Source: Flavobacteriaceae bacterium
Lineage (GTDB): Bacteria; Bacteroidota; Bacteroidia; Flavobacteriales; Flavobacteriaceae
NCBI GenBank assembly: GCA_027490305.1
Contig: JAIXYI010000084.1
Span: 106,319 to 170,318, forward strand
Direction of reading: 5' to 3'
Length of the DNA: 64,000 bases
Position numbers and translations under genes: made by a program
The notes under the pieces: model-generated
Databases searched by the model: none
The model's input: the letters and a program-made list of their open reading frames with translations, nothing else
Told to the model about the DNA's origin: nothing
Shown: piece after piece, positions 41,733 to 48,910 of the stretch
Position numbering within the stretch: the first letter of the stretch is position 1
Layout of the letters: each line of letters begins with the position of its first letter

Positions 41733-41770
41733 TGAAAATTCAAAATTTACAATTCAACATTTGAAATTTG
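41733..41770. repeat. Heptad array (AAAATTC / AAAATTT / ACAATTC)
   Basis: AT-rich 7-bp words AAAATTC, AAAATTT, ACAATTC, AACATTT just before the hemolysin III gene's 3' end. Between 41598 and 41732 a weaker array of AAGTCAAAAG-like words is visible. Confidence 0.65.
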
Positions 41771-41788
41771 GCCCGTCCTATCCTTCGC

Positions 41789-42421
41789 CTACAGCAAATA
41801 CAAAAACACCGCCAGGAAATGGCACAGGCTGCCACCCATGACAAACACATGCCAAATGGCGTGGCTATACGGCATTTTTTCACGGGCGTAAAAGATAGTG
41901 CCCAATGTGTAGCAAGCGCCCCCGGCCATAATGAGTCCCAGCATTTCGCCGCTTAAGGAGGCCCACATCGGCTGGATCGCGGCGACAATCAACCATCCCA
42001 TCAACAGGTAAAGTGACAGCGACAATTTCTTCGAATACCGCAATCGTGAGAATTTGAAAAAGAAACCGGCTACGACCAGTGTCCAGATTAGGCCGAAGAT
42101 CCACCAGCCCCAGGCGCCTTTGAGTCCCAGTAGGGCTACCGGTGTGTAGGTGCCGGCAATAAGGATGTAGATACATAGGTGGTCGATCCGTTTAAAGAAC
42201 CGCTTCCACTTCAGTGTCGACATGGCGTGATAGCAGGTCGAGGCCGTATACAACGCCACCAGGCTCACGCCGAATACCGTCGACACGGCAATGGTCAGCG
42301 TCGACCCGGTAGGCACGGCATACACCAGCATCAGGGCCAGCGCCACAACCGAAAGCACGGCACCGATACCGTGTGTCAGCACGTTATAGAACTCTTCTTT
42401 TCTGCGATTTTTCGGCGGCAT
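41789..42421 (-). CDS. Hemolysin III / PAQR-family membrane protein
   Basis: A 210-residue seven-helix inner-membrane protein. EEFYNVLTHGIGAVLSVVALALML, YTASTCYHAMS (TM2-3 with Ser-His-type metal site), FFKRIDHLCIYILIAGTYTPVALL and the last helix SHAIWHVFVMGGSLCHFLAVFLYL hold the conserved Ser/His/Asp and HxxxH of the family, which binds zinc and resembles adiponectin receptors. Possible amide hydrolase or lipid role; the hemolysin name is historical. Start 42421 begins with MPPKNRRKEEF, the usual short cytoplasmic leader. Confidence 0.9.
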   Translation of the reverse strand: MPPKNRRKEEFYNVLTHGIGAVLSVVALALMLVYAVPTGSTLTIAVSTVFGVSLVALYTASTCYHAMSTLKWKRFFKRIDHLCIYILIAGTYTPVALLGLKGAWGWWIFGLIWTLVVAGFFFKFSRLRYSKKLSLSLYLLMGWLIVAAIQPMWASLSGEMLGLIMAGGACYTLGTIFYAREKMPYSHAIWHVFVMGGSLCHFLAVFLYLL

Positions 42422-42517
42422 GCTACAAAGGTACAAACATCTGCGATACGCGCGATTGCCAATGACTGTATAAACAAATCCAATGTGGGGGTTATGGTAT
42501 AAACCGTAAAATCGCTG

Positions 42518-42525
42518 TACTTTAG
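42518..42525 (+). promoter_or_regulatory. -7 box TACTTTAG for trxB
   Basis: One mismatch from TAnnTTTG, 23 bp before the trxB ATG. Confidence 0.5.
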
Positions 42526-42548
42526 CGCCACCAAAATACACCTCCATT

Positions 42549-43493
42549 ATGGCAGAAATAGAAAAAGTAAAATGCCTTATCATAGGCTCGGGCCCGGCAG
42601 GATATACCGCCGCCATTTACGCCGCCCGTGCCAATATGCATCCTGTTTTGTACGAAGGGATCCAACCCGGCGGACAGCTCACCACCACAAACGATGTAGA
42701 GAACTTTCCGGGGTATCCCGACGGTATCTCAGGTCCGGAAATGATGATCCAACTCATGCACCAGGCCAAGCGCTTCGGCACCGATGTGCGTAGCGGCTGG
42801 GTGACCAAAGTCGACTTTTCCGGCAGCGTCCATAAAGTATGGGTCAACGATGAAAAAGAGATTCACTGTGAGACGGTCATCATCTCAACCGGTGCGTCCG
42901 CCAAATACCTCGGCCTGCCGTCAGAGCAGCACTATTTGTCACTGGGCGGTGGCGTGTCGGCCTGTGCCGTATGCGACGGTTTCTTCTACCGCGGCCAGGA
43001 AGTCGTCATCGTAGGGGCGGGCGACTCGGCCTGCGAAGAGGCGCACTACCTCTCGAAGCTGTGTAAGAAAGTGACGATGCTGGTCCGCAGCGATCAATTC
43101 CGCGCCTCCAAAATTATGGTTGAACGGGTGCAGAAAACCGAGAACATCGACATCCTGTACAACACCGAAACGCTTGAAGTGCTCGGTGACGGTCATGTCG
43201 TAAACGGTATTAAGGTGATTAATAAAAGCAAAGGCGAAGAAACGGTTATTCCTGCCACGGGCTTCTTCGTCGCCATCGGCCACAAACCGAATACCGACAT
43301 TTTCAAAGACTTCATCACGCTCGACGAAACCGGTTATATCGTGAACCAACCCGGCACGTCCCGTACCAATGTACCCGGCGTGTTTGTTGCGGGTGATGCT
43401 GCTGACCACGTGTACCGTCAGGCGATCACCGCAGCGGGAACGGGCTGTATGGCGGCGCTTGATGCCGAACGCTATTTGGCTGCATTGGCATAA
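42549..43493 (+). CDS. trxB: Thioredoxin-disulfide reductase
   Basis: Uses NADPH and FAD to reduce thioredoxin. The 314-residue protein has GSGPAG (13-18), the redox pair C139-A-V-C142 in SACAVCDGFF, the NADPH motif VIVGAGDSACEEAHYL, and the C-terminal FAD motif VFVAGDAADHVYRQAITAAGTGCMAALDAE. All match the low-molecular-weight TrxB family. The downstream hairpin ends the transcript. Confidence 0.97.
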   Translation: MAEIEKVKCLIIGSGPAGYTAAIYAARANMHPVLYEGIQPGGQLTTTNDVENFPGYPDGISGPEMMIQLMHQAKRFGTDVRSGWVTKVDFSGSVHKVWVNDEKEIHCETVIISTGASAKYLGLPSEQHYLSLGGGVSACAVCDGFFYRGQEVVIVGAGDSACEEAHYLSKLCKKVTMLVRSDQFRASKIMVERVQKTENIDILYNTETLEVLGDGHVVNGIKVINKSKGEETVIPATGFFVAIGHKPNTDIFKDFITLDETGYIVNQPGTSRTNVPGVFVAGDAADHVYRQAITAAGTGCMAALDAERYLAALA

Positions 43494-43559
43494 TAGACCT
43501 ATCATATGGGTGTTGGTTGGGCGAAAGAACATACCCAAGCCGCATCGTGGACTGACAAA

Positions 43560-43584
43560 AAAAACCGGTGATAAGCCGGTTTTT
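43560..43584. terminator. Bidirectional terminator between trxB and DUF2807 genes
   Basis: Perfect 9-bp stem AAAAACCGG / CCGGTTTTT with 7-nt loop. Confidence 0.88.
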
Positions 43585-43607
43585 GTGTGTAGTAAAGTGA
43601 CGATTGG

Positions 43608-44441
43608 TTATTTCATCTGCTTCTTGAGGAGCTTGGCGTTGCCAGCGAATTTCCGGATTTCCATTTTCGGTTCGCCGTAGATACGCACCTCTGCATCGCC
43701 CGACGCTTCTATCGCCAGTGTGGTGTCGGCCCAGATGTCGCAGTTTACATAGCCTTCCGCGACCAAAACAATATTCTTGGCGGTGAGTTTCTTTCCGATG
43801 AAACCCGCGTTGTTGTCAAGGCGCAGCGTCATGTCGATTACATCACCTTCAATATTTGCCTCGCCTTTTTGGTAAAGGTCGCACTTGAGTTGGGTAGCCG
43901 CAATCAGCGCTTTTATGCTGGCATTCTTACTCACCATGATTAATGCGGTTTCCGATTTCCCGTTAAGGGCCACCTGTGATTTGTCGTCGGCAGAAATGGT
44001 AAAATTCTTTGGAGACAGGTTGAGGTTCAGTTTCGCGTTGTCGAACGCGTCAAAACGTATGGCATCCAATTTTATTTCCTCAAGCGCATTCACAACGGAT
44101 TTGTCTTTCGCCATCACGCTCGTGAAACTATCGGTATAGGTCACGCGCACCCCAAACTTCTTCGCACCCGTAATGTTTTTGGCCATTGACAGGACCAGCG
44201 TCGTGCCATTATAGGAGATAGCCAGTGCTTCATGCAGGTTGTCATCGGCCTCGATTTCAACCCCGTTTTTATCGCCTTTTATCAACGATATTTCAAGGTC
44301 GTCGCGTACTTCCAACGCCGTAAACGGTTCTACGGTTTTCTGTTCAATCGTGACAATCTTCGAACCTTTGAGGGTTTCTTTCTTTTGGGCATGCGTCGTA
44401 GTCACGACGAGCAATAACAATGCGAGTAGAAGGCGCTTCAT
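43608..44441 (-). CDS. Exported DUF2807 (GIN domain) protein
   Basis: A 277-residue protein with signal MKRLLLALLLLVVTTTHAQ. The first half has PFTALEVRDDLEISLIKGDKNGVEIEADDNLHEALAISYNG, the start of the DUF2807 right-handed beta-helix; repeats of about 20 residues (KLDAIRFDAFDNAKLNLNL, SQVALNGKSETALIMVSKNASIKAL, YVNCDIWADTTLAIEASGDAEVRIYGEPKME) continue to the end. Cell-envelope location; no known function. Confidence 0.85.
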   Translation of the reverse strand: MKRLLLALLLLVVTTTHAQKKETLKGSKIVTIEQKTVEPFTALEVRDDLEISLIKGDKNGVEIEADDNLHEALAISYNGTTLVLSMAKNITGAKKFGVRVTYTDSFTSVMAKDKSVVNALEEIKLDAIRFDAFDNAKLNLNLSPKNFTISADDKSQVALNGKSETALIMVSKNASIKALIAATQLKCDLYQKGEANIEGDVIDMTLRLDNNAGFIGKKLTAKNIVLVAEGYVNCDIWADTTLAIEASGDAEVRIYGEPKMEIRKFAGNAKLLKKQMK

Positions 44442-44666
44442 GTTGGTTAGATTTACGCAAATATAATAGGAAGTTATCGGATTTGTTAAGGTCGAAGTTT
44501 TGCGATCGGAATAAAAGTCAAGGCAAAGCAGACGATGGATAAAAGCCGTGGCGCATATCCAACGGTCAAAGAGGGCAAACACTGCCATTGCGTTTAGGAC
44601 CCGATGAAAAATCCGCAACCGAGAGCCTTTTTTTTTCGGTTTTTCTGCTGAATCGATAACGCGAAC

Positions 44667-44680
44667 CGTAAACGTTTACG
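44667..44680. promoter_or_regulatory. Perfect palindrome CGTAAACGTTTACG (LacI-type operator candidate)
   Basis: A 14-bp perfect palindrome with the AAACGTTT core used by LacI-family regulators. It lies in the 421-bp gap between divergent DUF2807 and glycosyltransferase genes. Two AAACGTTT cores occur also upstream of the SusE/F-like gene near 62200. No LacI gene is in the window. Confidence 0.5.
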
Positions 44681-44738
44681 TCCGAAACGCAAAGCGTTTT
44701 ACGTCGTAGGGGGTAAAACGCTTTGGGTTGGGGACGTA
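44676..44738. repeat. Long nested hairpin
   Basis: Outer arms TTACGTCC (44676-44683) and GGACGTAA (44732-44739 region); inner arms AAAGCGTTTTAC (44691-44702) and GTAAAACGCTTT (44713-44724), a perfect 12-bp stem with a 10-nt loop. It overlaps the 44667 palindrome at its left edge. No T-run follows, so it is not an ordinary terminator. Confidence 0.75.
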
Positions 44739-44761
44739 ATGTTTTGGGTTTTGAGGGAAGA

Positions 44762-44849
44762 AGGGTGGGTAGTTGATAGTTCATGGTTCATAGTTACCGC
44801 CAACTCTCAACTCTCAACCCTGAACTATCAACTATCAACTCCTAACCCC
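44762..44849. repeat. Inverted pair of heptad arrays running into the glycosyltransferase promoter
   Basis: Left arm words GTTGATA, GTTCATG; right arm words AACTCTC, AACCCTG, AACTATC. AGTTGATAGTTCA (44771-44783) and TGAACTATCAACT (44821-44833) are a perfect 13-bp inverted repeat. The array ends where the -7 box starts. Confidence 0.8.
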
Positions 44850-44857
44850 TATCTTTG
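44850..44857 (+). promoter_or_regulatory. -7 box TATCTTTG, near-leaderless
   Basis: Perfect TAnnTTTG only 5 bp before the GTG start at 44863; no room for a ribosome-binding site, so the mRNA is probably leaderless or nearly so. Confidence 0.6.
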
Positions 44858-44862
44858 TCTTC

Positions 44863-46017
44863 GTGAAACTATCCGTCGTAATCCTCAATTACAACGTCCG
44901 CTGGTTCCTGCAGCAGTGTGTGGACAGCGTGGTGAAGGCCCTGCACGAACTCGACGCCGAGATTATCGTCGTCGACAATGCCTCGCCCGACGATAGTGTT
45001 TCGATGTTGAAGGCGGTTTTTCCGCAGGTGCGACTCATCGAAAATGCGGATAATGCCGGATTTCCCAAAGGCAATAATAAAGGAGTGGAAGCGGCAACGG
45101 GCGAATGGCTTTGCATCCTGAATCCGGATACGGTGGTGCCTGAAAACCTCTTCCGAAACCTACTCGAATTCGTATCCGCCAAAACCTCGATTGGGGCGGT
45201 CGGCGCCCGACTTGTCGACGGCACCGGGCATTTCCTTCCCGAAAGCAAACGGATGCTGCCTACGCCGATGGTAGCGTTTGGCCGTATGACCGGACTTTAC
45301 AAATGGTTCCCTGAGACATTCGGACATTACTATGCGCCCCATGTTTCACCTACCTCGATTGGAAGGGTGGACGTACTAGTAGGGGCGTTTCTCTTTCTCC
45401 GAACCGAAGACTACCGCGCGCTCGGCGGTTTCGACGAACGGTTTTTTATGTATGGGGAAGATATCGACCTATCCTACCGCCTGCAACTCACCGGAAAAGC
45501 GAACTACTTTTTCGGGCACGCCACCGTGTTGCACTATAAAGGAGAGAGTACCCTGAAAGACATCCGCTATGCGCGCCGCTTTGCCGATGCCATGACGTTG
45601 TTCCACCAAAAGCATTTTCGCGTACCGGCACCCGTAGCGGCCCTTTACAGCCTCGGGATCCGACTGTTCGCCCGATACAAATTCCGCAAAGCAGCTTACC
45701 ATCCGGTGCAGATTCCGCAAGGGTACCTCGTTGTGACCGATAAAAAAGAAGTTTCGGAACGAATACGCCTAAAAACCCAAAAAAATGCAATGCAAGTGGC
45801 ATTTGAAGACGTAAAATCCGTAATTTCGCAAACGTTTTCGCTTGCAACGCCACTGGAAGTTTGGCTGGATGTCGAGTACATCGGATACGAACGGGCCATC
45901 GGCTTTCTGGAAGCATGGAAAGATAAAGGGCTGACCTTTAAATTTCTGCATCCGACGGAAGGCTACGCCATCGGAAGCGACAGCAGTGAAGGGCGCGGAA
46001 CCGTCCTCCATTTTTAA
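44863..46017 (+). CDS. Glycosyltransferase family 2
   Basis: A 384-residue enzyme adding a sugar to a glycan. The GT-A fold is evident: MKLSVVILNYNVRWFLQQCVDSV, AEIIVVDNASPDDSV, NADNAGFPKGNNKGVEAATGEWLCILNPDTVVP (with DxD-like acceptor region NPDT) and GAFLFLRTEDYRALGGFDERFFMYGEDIDLSYR. This resembles rhamnosyl- and related transferases. The last 110 residues add a region containing ERIRLKTQKNAMQVAFEDVKSVISQ of unknown role. Translation begins at GTG 44863; the -7 box sits just before it. It is followed by the E2 gene with its own promoter. Confidence 0.92.
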   Translation: MKLSVVILNYNVRWFLQQCVDSVVKALHELDAEIIVVDNASPDDSVSMLKAVFPQVRLIENADNAGFPKGNNKGVEAATGEWLCILNPDTVVPENLFRNLLEFVSAKTSIGAVGARLVDGTGHFLPESKRMLPTPMVAFGRMTGLYKWFPETFGHYYAPHVSPTSIGRVDVLVGAFLFLRTEDYRALGGFDERFFMYGEDIDLSYRLQLTGKANYFFGHATVLHYKGESTLKDIRYARRFADAMTLFHQKHFRVPAPVAALYSLGIRLFARYKFRKAAYHPVQIPQGYLVVTDKKEVSERIRLKTQKNAMQVAFEDVKSVISQTFSLATPLEVWLDVEYIGYERAIGFLEAWKDKGLTFKFLHPTEGYAIGSDSSEGRGTVLHF

Positions 46018-46025
46018 ATAATACG

Positions 46026-46033
46026 TACTTTTG
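46026..46033 (+). promoter_or_regulatory. -7 box TACTTTTG for the E2 gene
   Basis: Perfect TAnnTTTG, 23 bp before the ATG at 46057, inside the 39-bp gap after the glycosyltransferase gene. Confidence 0.6.
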
Positions 46034-46056
46034 CAAACGACTGCAACCACGGTTTT

Positions 46057-47370
46057 ATGGCAAAGTTTGAACTGAAATTGCCCAAAATGGGCGAAAGCGT
46101 CGCCGAAGCGACCATTACCAACTGGCTCAAGAAAGTAGGCGACCCTATTGAGGCCGACGAGGCCGTACTTGAGATCGCTACCGATAAGGTCGATTCAGAA
46201 GTGCCGTCGGAGGTGTCGGGTGTTTTGTCTGAAATCCTGTTCAACGAGAACGATGTGGTGAAAGTAGGCCAGACCCTGGCGTATATCGAAACCACAGGCG
46301 GCGTGGCAGTAGAAGCCCCTTCACACGATATCCCGGCCGCGGCAGCCGCCGTCGAAAAAACGGTGGAAGCAGCCAAAGCGGTCGTTTCGACGCCCGATTT
46401 CGCAGGTTCTGATAAGTTCTATTCGCCTTTGGTAAAGAACATTGCAAAAGAAGAAGGCATTTCGGTAGCCGAACTCGATGGCATCGCCGGAACCGGTAAA
46501 GATGGTCGTGTGACCAAAACCGATATCCTCGACTACATCGCCAACCGCAAATCAGGCGCTGTCGTACATCCCAAACCGGCAGATGCTGACCTCAAACCGG
46601 CTGCCCCGGCTCCGGCAGAAGCGCCAAAAGCCGCGCAGGCCGTTCCGGTATCGGTCAACGGCGGCGACGAGATCGTCGAAATGGACCGCATGCGGAAACT
46701 CATTTCGACCTACATGGTGCAGTCGGTGCAGACCTCTGCCCACGTGCAGTCGTTCATTGAAGTCGACGTGACCAACATCGTCAAGTGGCGCGATAAGGTC
46801 AAGAATGCTTTCGAAAAACGCGAAGGAGAGAAACTGACCTTCACGCCGATCTTCATGGAAGCGGTCGCCAAAGCGCTCAAAGACTTCCCGATGATGAACA
46901 TCTCGGTCGACGGCGAATACATCATCAAAAAGAAAAACATCAACCTCGGTATGGCCGCGGCCCTTCCGAACGGAAACCTGATCGTACCGGTCATCAAGAA
47001 CGCCGACCAACTCAACCTGGTAGGGATGGCGAAGGCGGTCAACGACCTGGGTAACCGCGCGAAGGCAGGCAAACTGAAACCAGATGATACACAAGGCGGT
47101 ACGTATACCGTCACCAACGTCGGAACCTTCGGCAGCGTGTTCGGTACGCCGATCATCAACCAACCGCAGGTAGGCATCCTAGCATTGGGCGCCATCCGCA
47201 AGGTGCCGGCTGTCATCGAAACCCCTGAAGGCGACTTCATCGGCATCCGGCAGAAGATGTTCCTCTCGCACAGCTACGACCACCGCGTGGTCGACGGTGC
47301 CCTGGGTGGCAGCTTCGTTAAGCGCGTGGCGGATTATTTGGAGGCGTTTGATGTGAACCGCGATATTTAA
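46057..47370 (+). CDS. 2-oxo acid dehydrogenase complex E2 (dihydrolipoamide acyltransferase)
   Basis: Transfers acyl groups from lipoyl to CoA in a 2-oxo acid dehydrogenase complex, probably the branched-chain one. The 437-residue protein has one lipoyl domain with Lys44 in EIATDKVDSEV, an Ala/Pro-rich linker, the peripheral subunit-binding domain (YSPLVKNIAKEEGISVAELDGIAGTGKDGRVTKTDILDYI, about 130-168), a second linker, and the catalytic domain ending SHSYDHRVVDGALGG, where DHRVVDG carries the active His. E1 and E3 genes are not adjacent. Confidence 0.92.
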   Translation: MAKFELKLPKMGESVAEATITNWLKKVGDPIEADEAVLEIATDKVDSEVPSEVSGVLSEILFNENDVVKVGQTLAYIETTGGVAVEAPSHDIPAAAAAVEKTVEAAKAVVSTPDFAGSDKFYSPLVKNIAKEEGISVAELDGIAGTGKDGRVTKTDILDYIANRKSGAVVHPKPADADLKPAAPAPAEAPKAAQAVPVSVNGGDEIVEMDRMRKLISTYMVQSVQTSAHVQSFIEVDVTNIVKWRDKVKNAFEKREGEKLTFTPIFMEAVAKALKDFPMMNISVDGEYIIKKKNINLGMAAALPNGNLIVPVIKNADQLNLVGMAKAVNDLGNRAKAGKLKPDDTQGGTYTVTNVGTFGSVFGTPIINQPQVGILALGAIRKVPAVIETPEGDFIGIRQKMFLSHSYDHRVVDGALGGSFVKRVADYLEAFDVNRDI

Positions 47371-47372
47371 AA

Positions 47373-48416
47373 TCATGACCCGGACGCTGTTCCGGGTTTT
47401 TTTATGCTTTTCCCGTATTGGGCGGCCGCATGGGCGAGTCGCTTTTCGATTCGGGAGGCCAGGATTCGGGGCGCCACCACCCGCACGAATTCCCCAAACG
47501 ACAGGATTTCCTTCTCCAGTTCGAAATTCAAAATAACGTCGATACGCACCAACACACCGTCTTCCTTTTCGGCCAGCACTGTCTGTGATTGGTGAAGGGG
47601 TTTCGTCAATACGTAGGGCGCGTGGCTTGGGTCAAATTTCAGCAGCACTTTCTGCGCGCGGTCTTTCGGGCTCTTCGTTACCCCGATCAGGTCGTTGTAA
47701 TATCGCTCAAAATCCACCCCTTCGTATTCTACAAACGGCTCTTTCGTCAACTCGTGGAACTCGATGATCCGATCCAGCGCCAGCGTAAGCATCGTGCCAC
47801 CGCGCGGCGTACAGATTAAGAACCAGCGGTTACGGAACTCTTTCAGTAAATACGGATAATACACCTTGCGTTGTGAGTCAAGTGCGCGAAACGATTTGTA
47901 TTCAATCATCAACGGCGTCTTCGACAAGATGGCCTGGTACAGCCGGTTGATGTGTTCGAGCCCCTTCAGTTGTGCGTTGCTTTCAAATTGTATGTAGTTC
48001 TTCGATTGCCCCGTCGATTTGTTCACATTGTTCTCCAGTCGTGCGATCATGTCGCTCATCTCCTCGAAATACCGGAAGCCGTTCAAATGTTTGAGCAGGC
48101 TCACCATCTCTTTCATTTTTTCGGTGTCGGCATGGCTCACGGGCGAATTGGTGATGCTATACTGCTCGTCTTCGTAAAGGTAGAACTTCCGGTCAATCAC
48201 GACAATCGGGGCATTGTAGCCCAGCTTGTCGCTCCGCATCATCTGGATATCGCCCTGTATTGTCCGGCGGCTCACGCCACTCGAAATGCCTTCGTATTCG
48301 TACAGCGCGTCGGAAACTTTCGCGATCAAATCCTCCAGCGTCCATTTCCGGAAACGGTTGCGCAGGCAGTTGTCGATGGTTTTATATCGTAGTAAAGCGA
48401 GTTTGTTGGTGGCCAT
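47373..48416 (-). CDS. WYL-domain transcriptional regulator
   Basis: A 347-residue regulator. N-terminal winged-HTH (LALLRYKTIDNCLRNRFRKWTLEDLIAKVSDALYEYEGISSGVSRRTIQGDIQMMRS, about 5-60), a central linker, the WYL domain (YQAILSKTPLMIEYKSFRALDSQRKVYYPYLLKEFRNRWFLICTPRGG, about 150-200) and the C-terminal WCX-like region (QKVLLKFDPSHAPYVLTKPLHQSQTVLAEKEDGVLVRIDV). It is divergent from rtcB with two matching palindromes between, so it very likely controls rtcB and itself. The last codons cover a terminator hairpin. Confidence 0.92.
   Translation of the reverse strand: MATNKLALLRYKTIDNCLRNRFRKWTLEDLIAKVSDALYEYEGISSGVSRRTIQGDIQMMRSDKLGYNAPIVVIDRKFYLYEDEQYSITNSPVSHADTEKMKEMVSLLKHLNGFRYFEEMSDMIARLENNVNKSTGQSKNYIQFESNAQLKGLEHINRLYQAILSKTPLMIEYKSFRALDSQRKVYYPYLLKEFRNRWFLICTPRGGTMLTLALDRIIEFHELTKEPFVEYEGVDFERYYNDLIGVTKSPKDRAQKVLLKFDPSHAPYVLTKPLHQSQTVLAEKEDGVLVRIDVILNFELEKEILSFGEFVRVVAPRILASRIEKRLAHAAAQYGKSIKKPGTASGS
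47378..47400. terminator. Bidirectional terminator overlapping the 3' end of the WYL gene
   Basis: Stem ACCCGGA / TCCGGGT, loop 6 nt, followed by a T-run on the plus strand (47397-47404). It encodes the last few codons of the convergent WYL gene. Confidence 0.85.
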
Positions 48417-48426
48417 AGTTGTTTGG

Positions 48427-48621
48427 TTTTGGGCGTGCCGGCGCCGGTTTAGTGGGTACTTGGCTGTCACAGTTTTCAGCGGCGCCGTCGGGCCGTCCGC
48501 TGCAAGTCCGCGCCGCAAACGCCGTTTTTCAGGTCCGCCTCACGGCTTCCTCCGGTCGCCGAAGCCGAACCGAAAAACCAGGCGTTTGCGGCTGTGGGCT
48601 TTCCGCTTCCGTCCCTCACGC
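48427..48621 (+). repeat. Dispersed structured element A, copy A3
   Basis: 195 bp. Outer stem GCGTG (48433-48437) pairs with CACGC (48617-48621). Inner stem GCCGCAAACGCC (48512-48523) and GGCGTTTGCGGC (48581-48592) is a perfect 12 bp, extended by GTTTTTC/GAAAAAC. Boxes CCGCTGCAAGT, CTTCCTCCGGTCGC and GGGCTTTCCGCT present. Longer than A1/A2/A5 because of degenerate heptads near 48452-48478. It covers most of the 5' untranslated region expected for the WYL mRNA, 11 bp from its start. Confidence 0.8.
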
Positions 48622-48670
48622 AACACAGTGTGGACGAAATCCCCGGTTAAATATAGGCTATTTTGGTCTT

Positions 48671-48695
48671 AACTGCGCATTGTAGTTGCGTAGTT
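48671..48695. promoter_or_regulatory. Operator 1: CTGCGCA-N7-TGCGTAG
   Basis: An imperfect palindrome of two arms, AACTGCGCA and TGCGTAGTT, separated by 7 bp. Same arms and spacing as operator 2; it sits on the WYL-gene side of the intergenic region. Confidence 0.75.
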
Positions 48696-48780
48696 CCGTT
48701 ATTATCTCAGTGTTAAACCTAATACAGAACTTTTAAATTTCTGTAAATGTGATTATTAAGTTTTATTTAATTCTTTTTTA

Positions 48781-48807
48781 TATCTACGCAATTTGATTGC
48801 GCAGATA
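48781..48807. promoter_or_regulatory. Operator 2: CTACGCA-N7-TGCGCAG, overlapping the rtcB promoter
   Basis: Arms TATCTACGCAA and TTGCGCAGATA (10 of 11 positions pair). A TTG at 48793-48795 in its centre and CATCTTTG at 48814-48821, 18 bp apart, form the rtcB promoter, so a bound protein here would block RNA polymerase. Confidence 0.8.
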
Positions 48808-48910
48808 GGTAATCATCTTTGTTGCACAATAAAACAAAATACTGGTAGCCGCCCTGTCGGAAATCGTATCCGGCAGGGCATCGCGAGAGGAATTACTAAC
48901 TTTACAAAAC

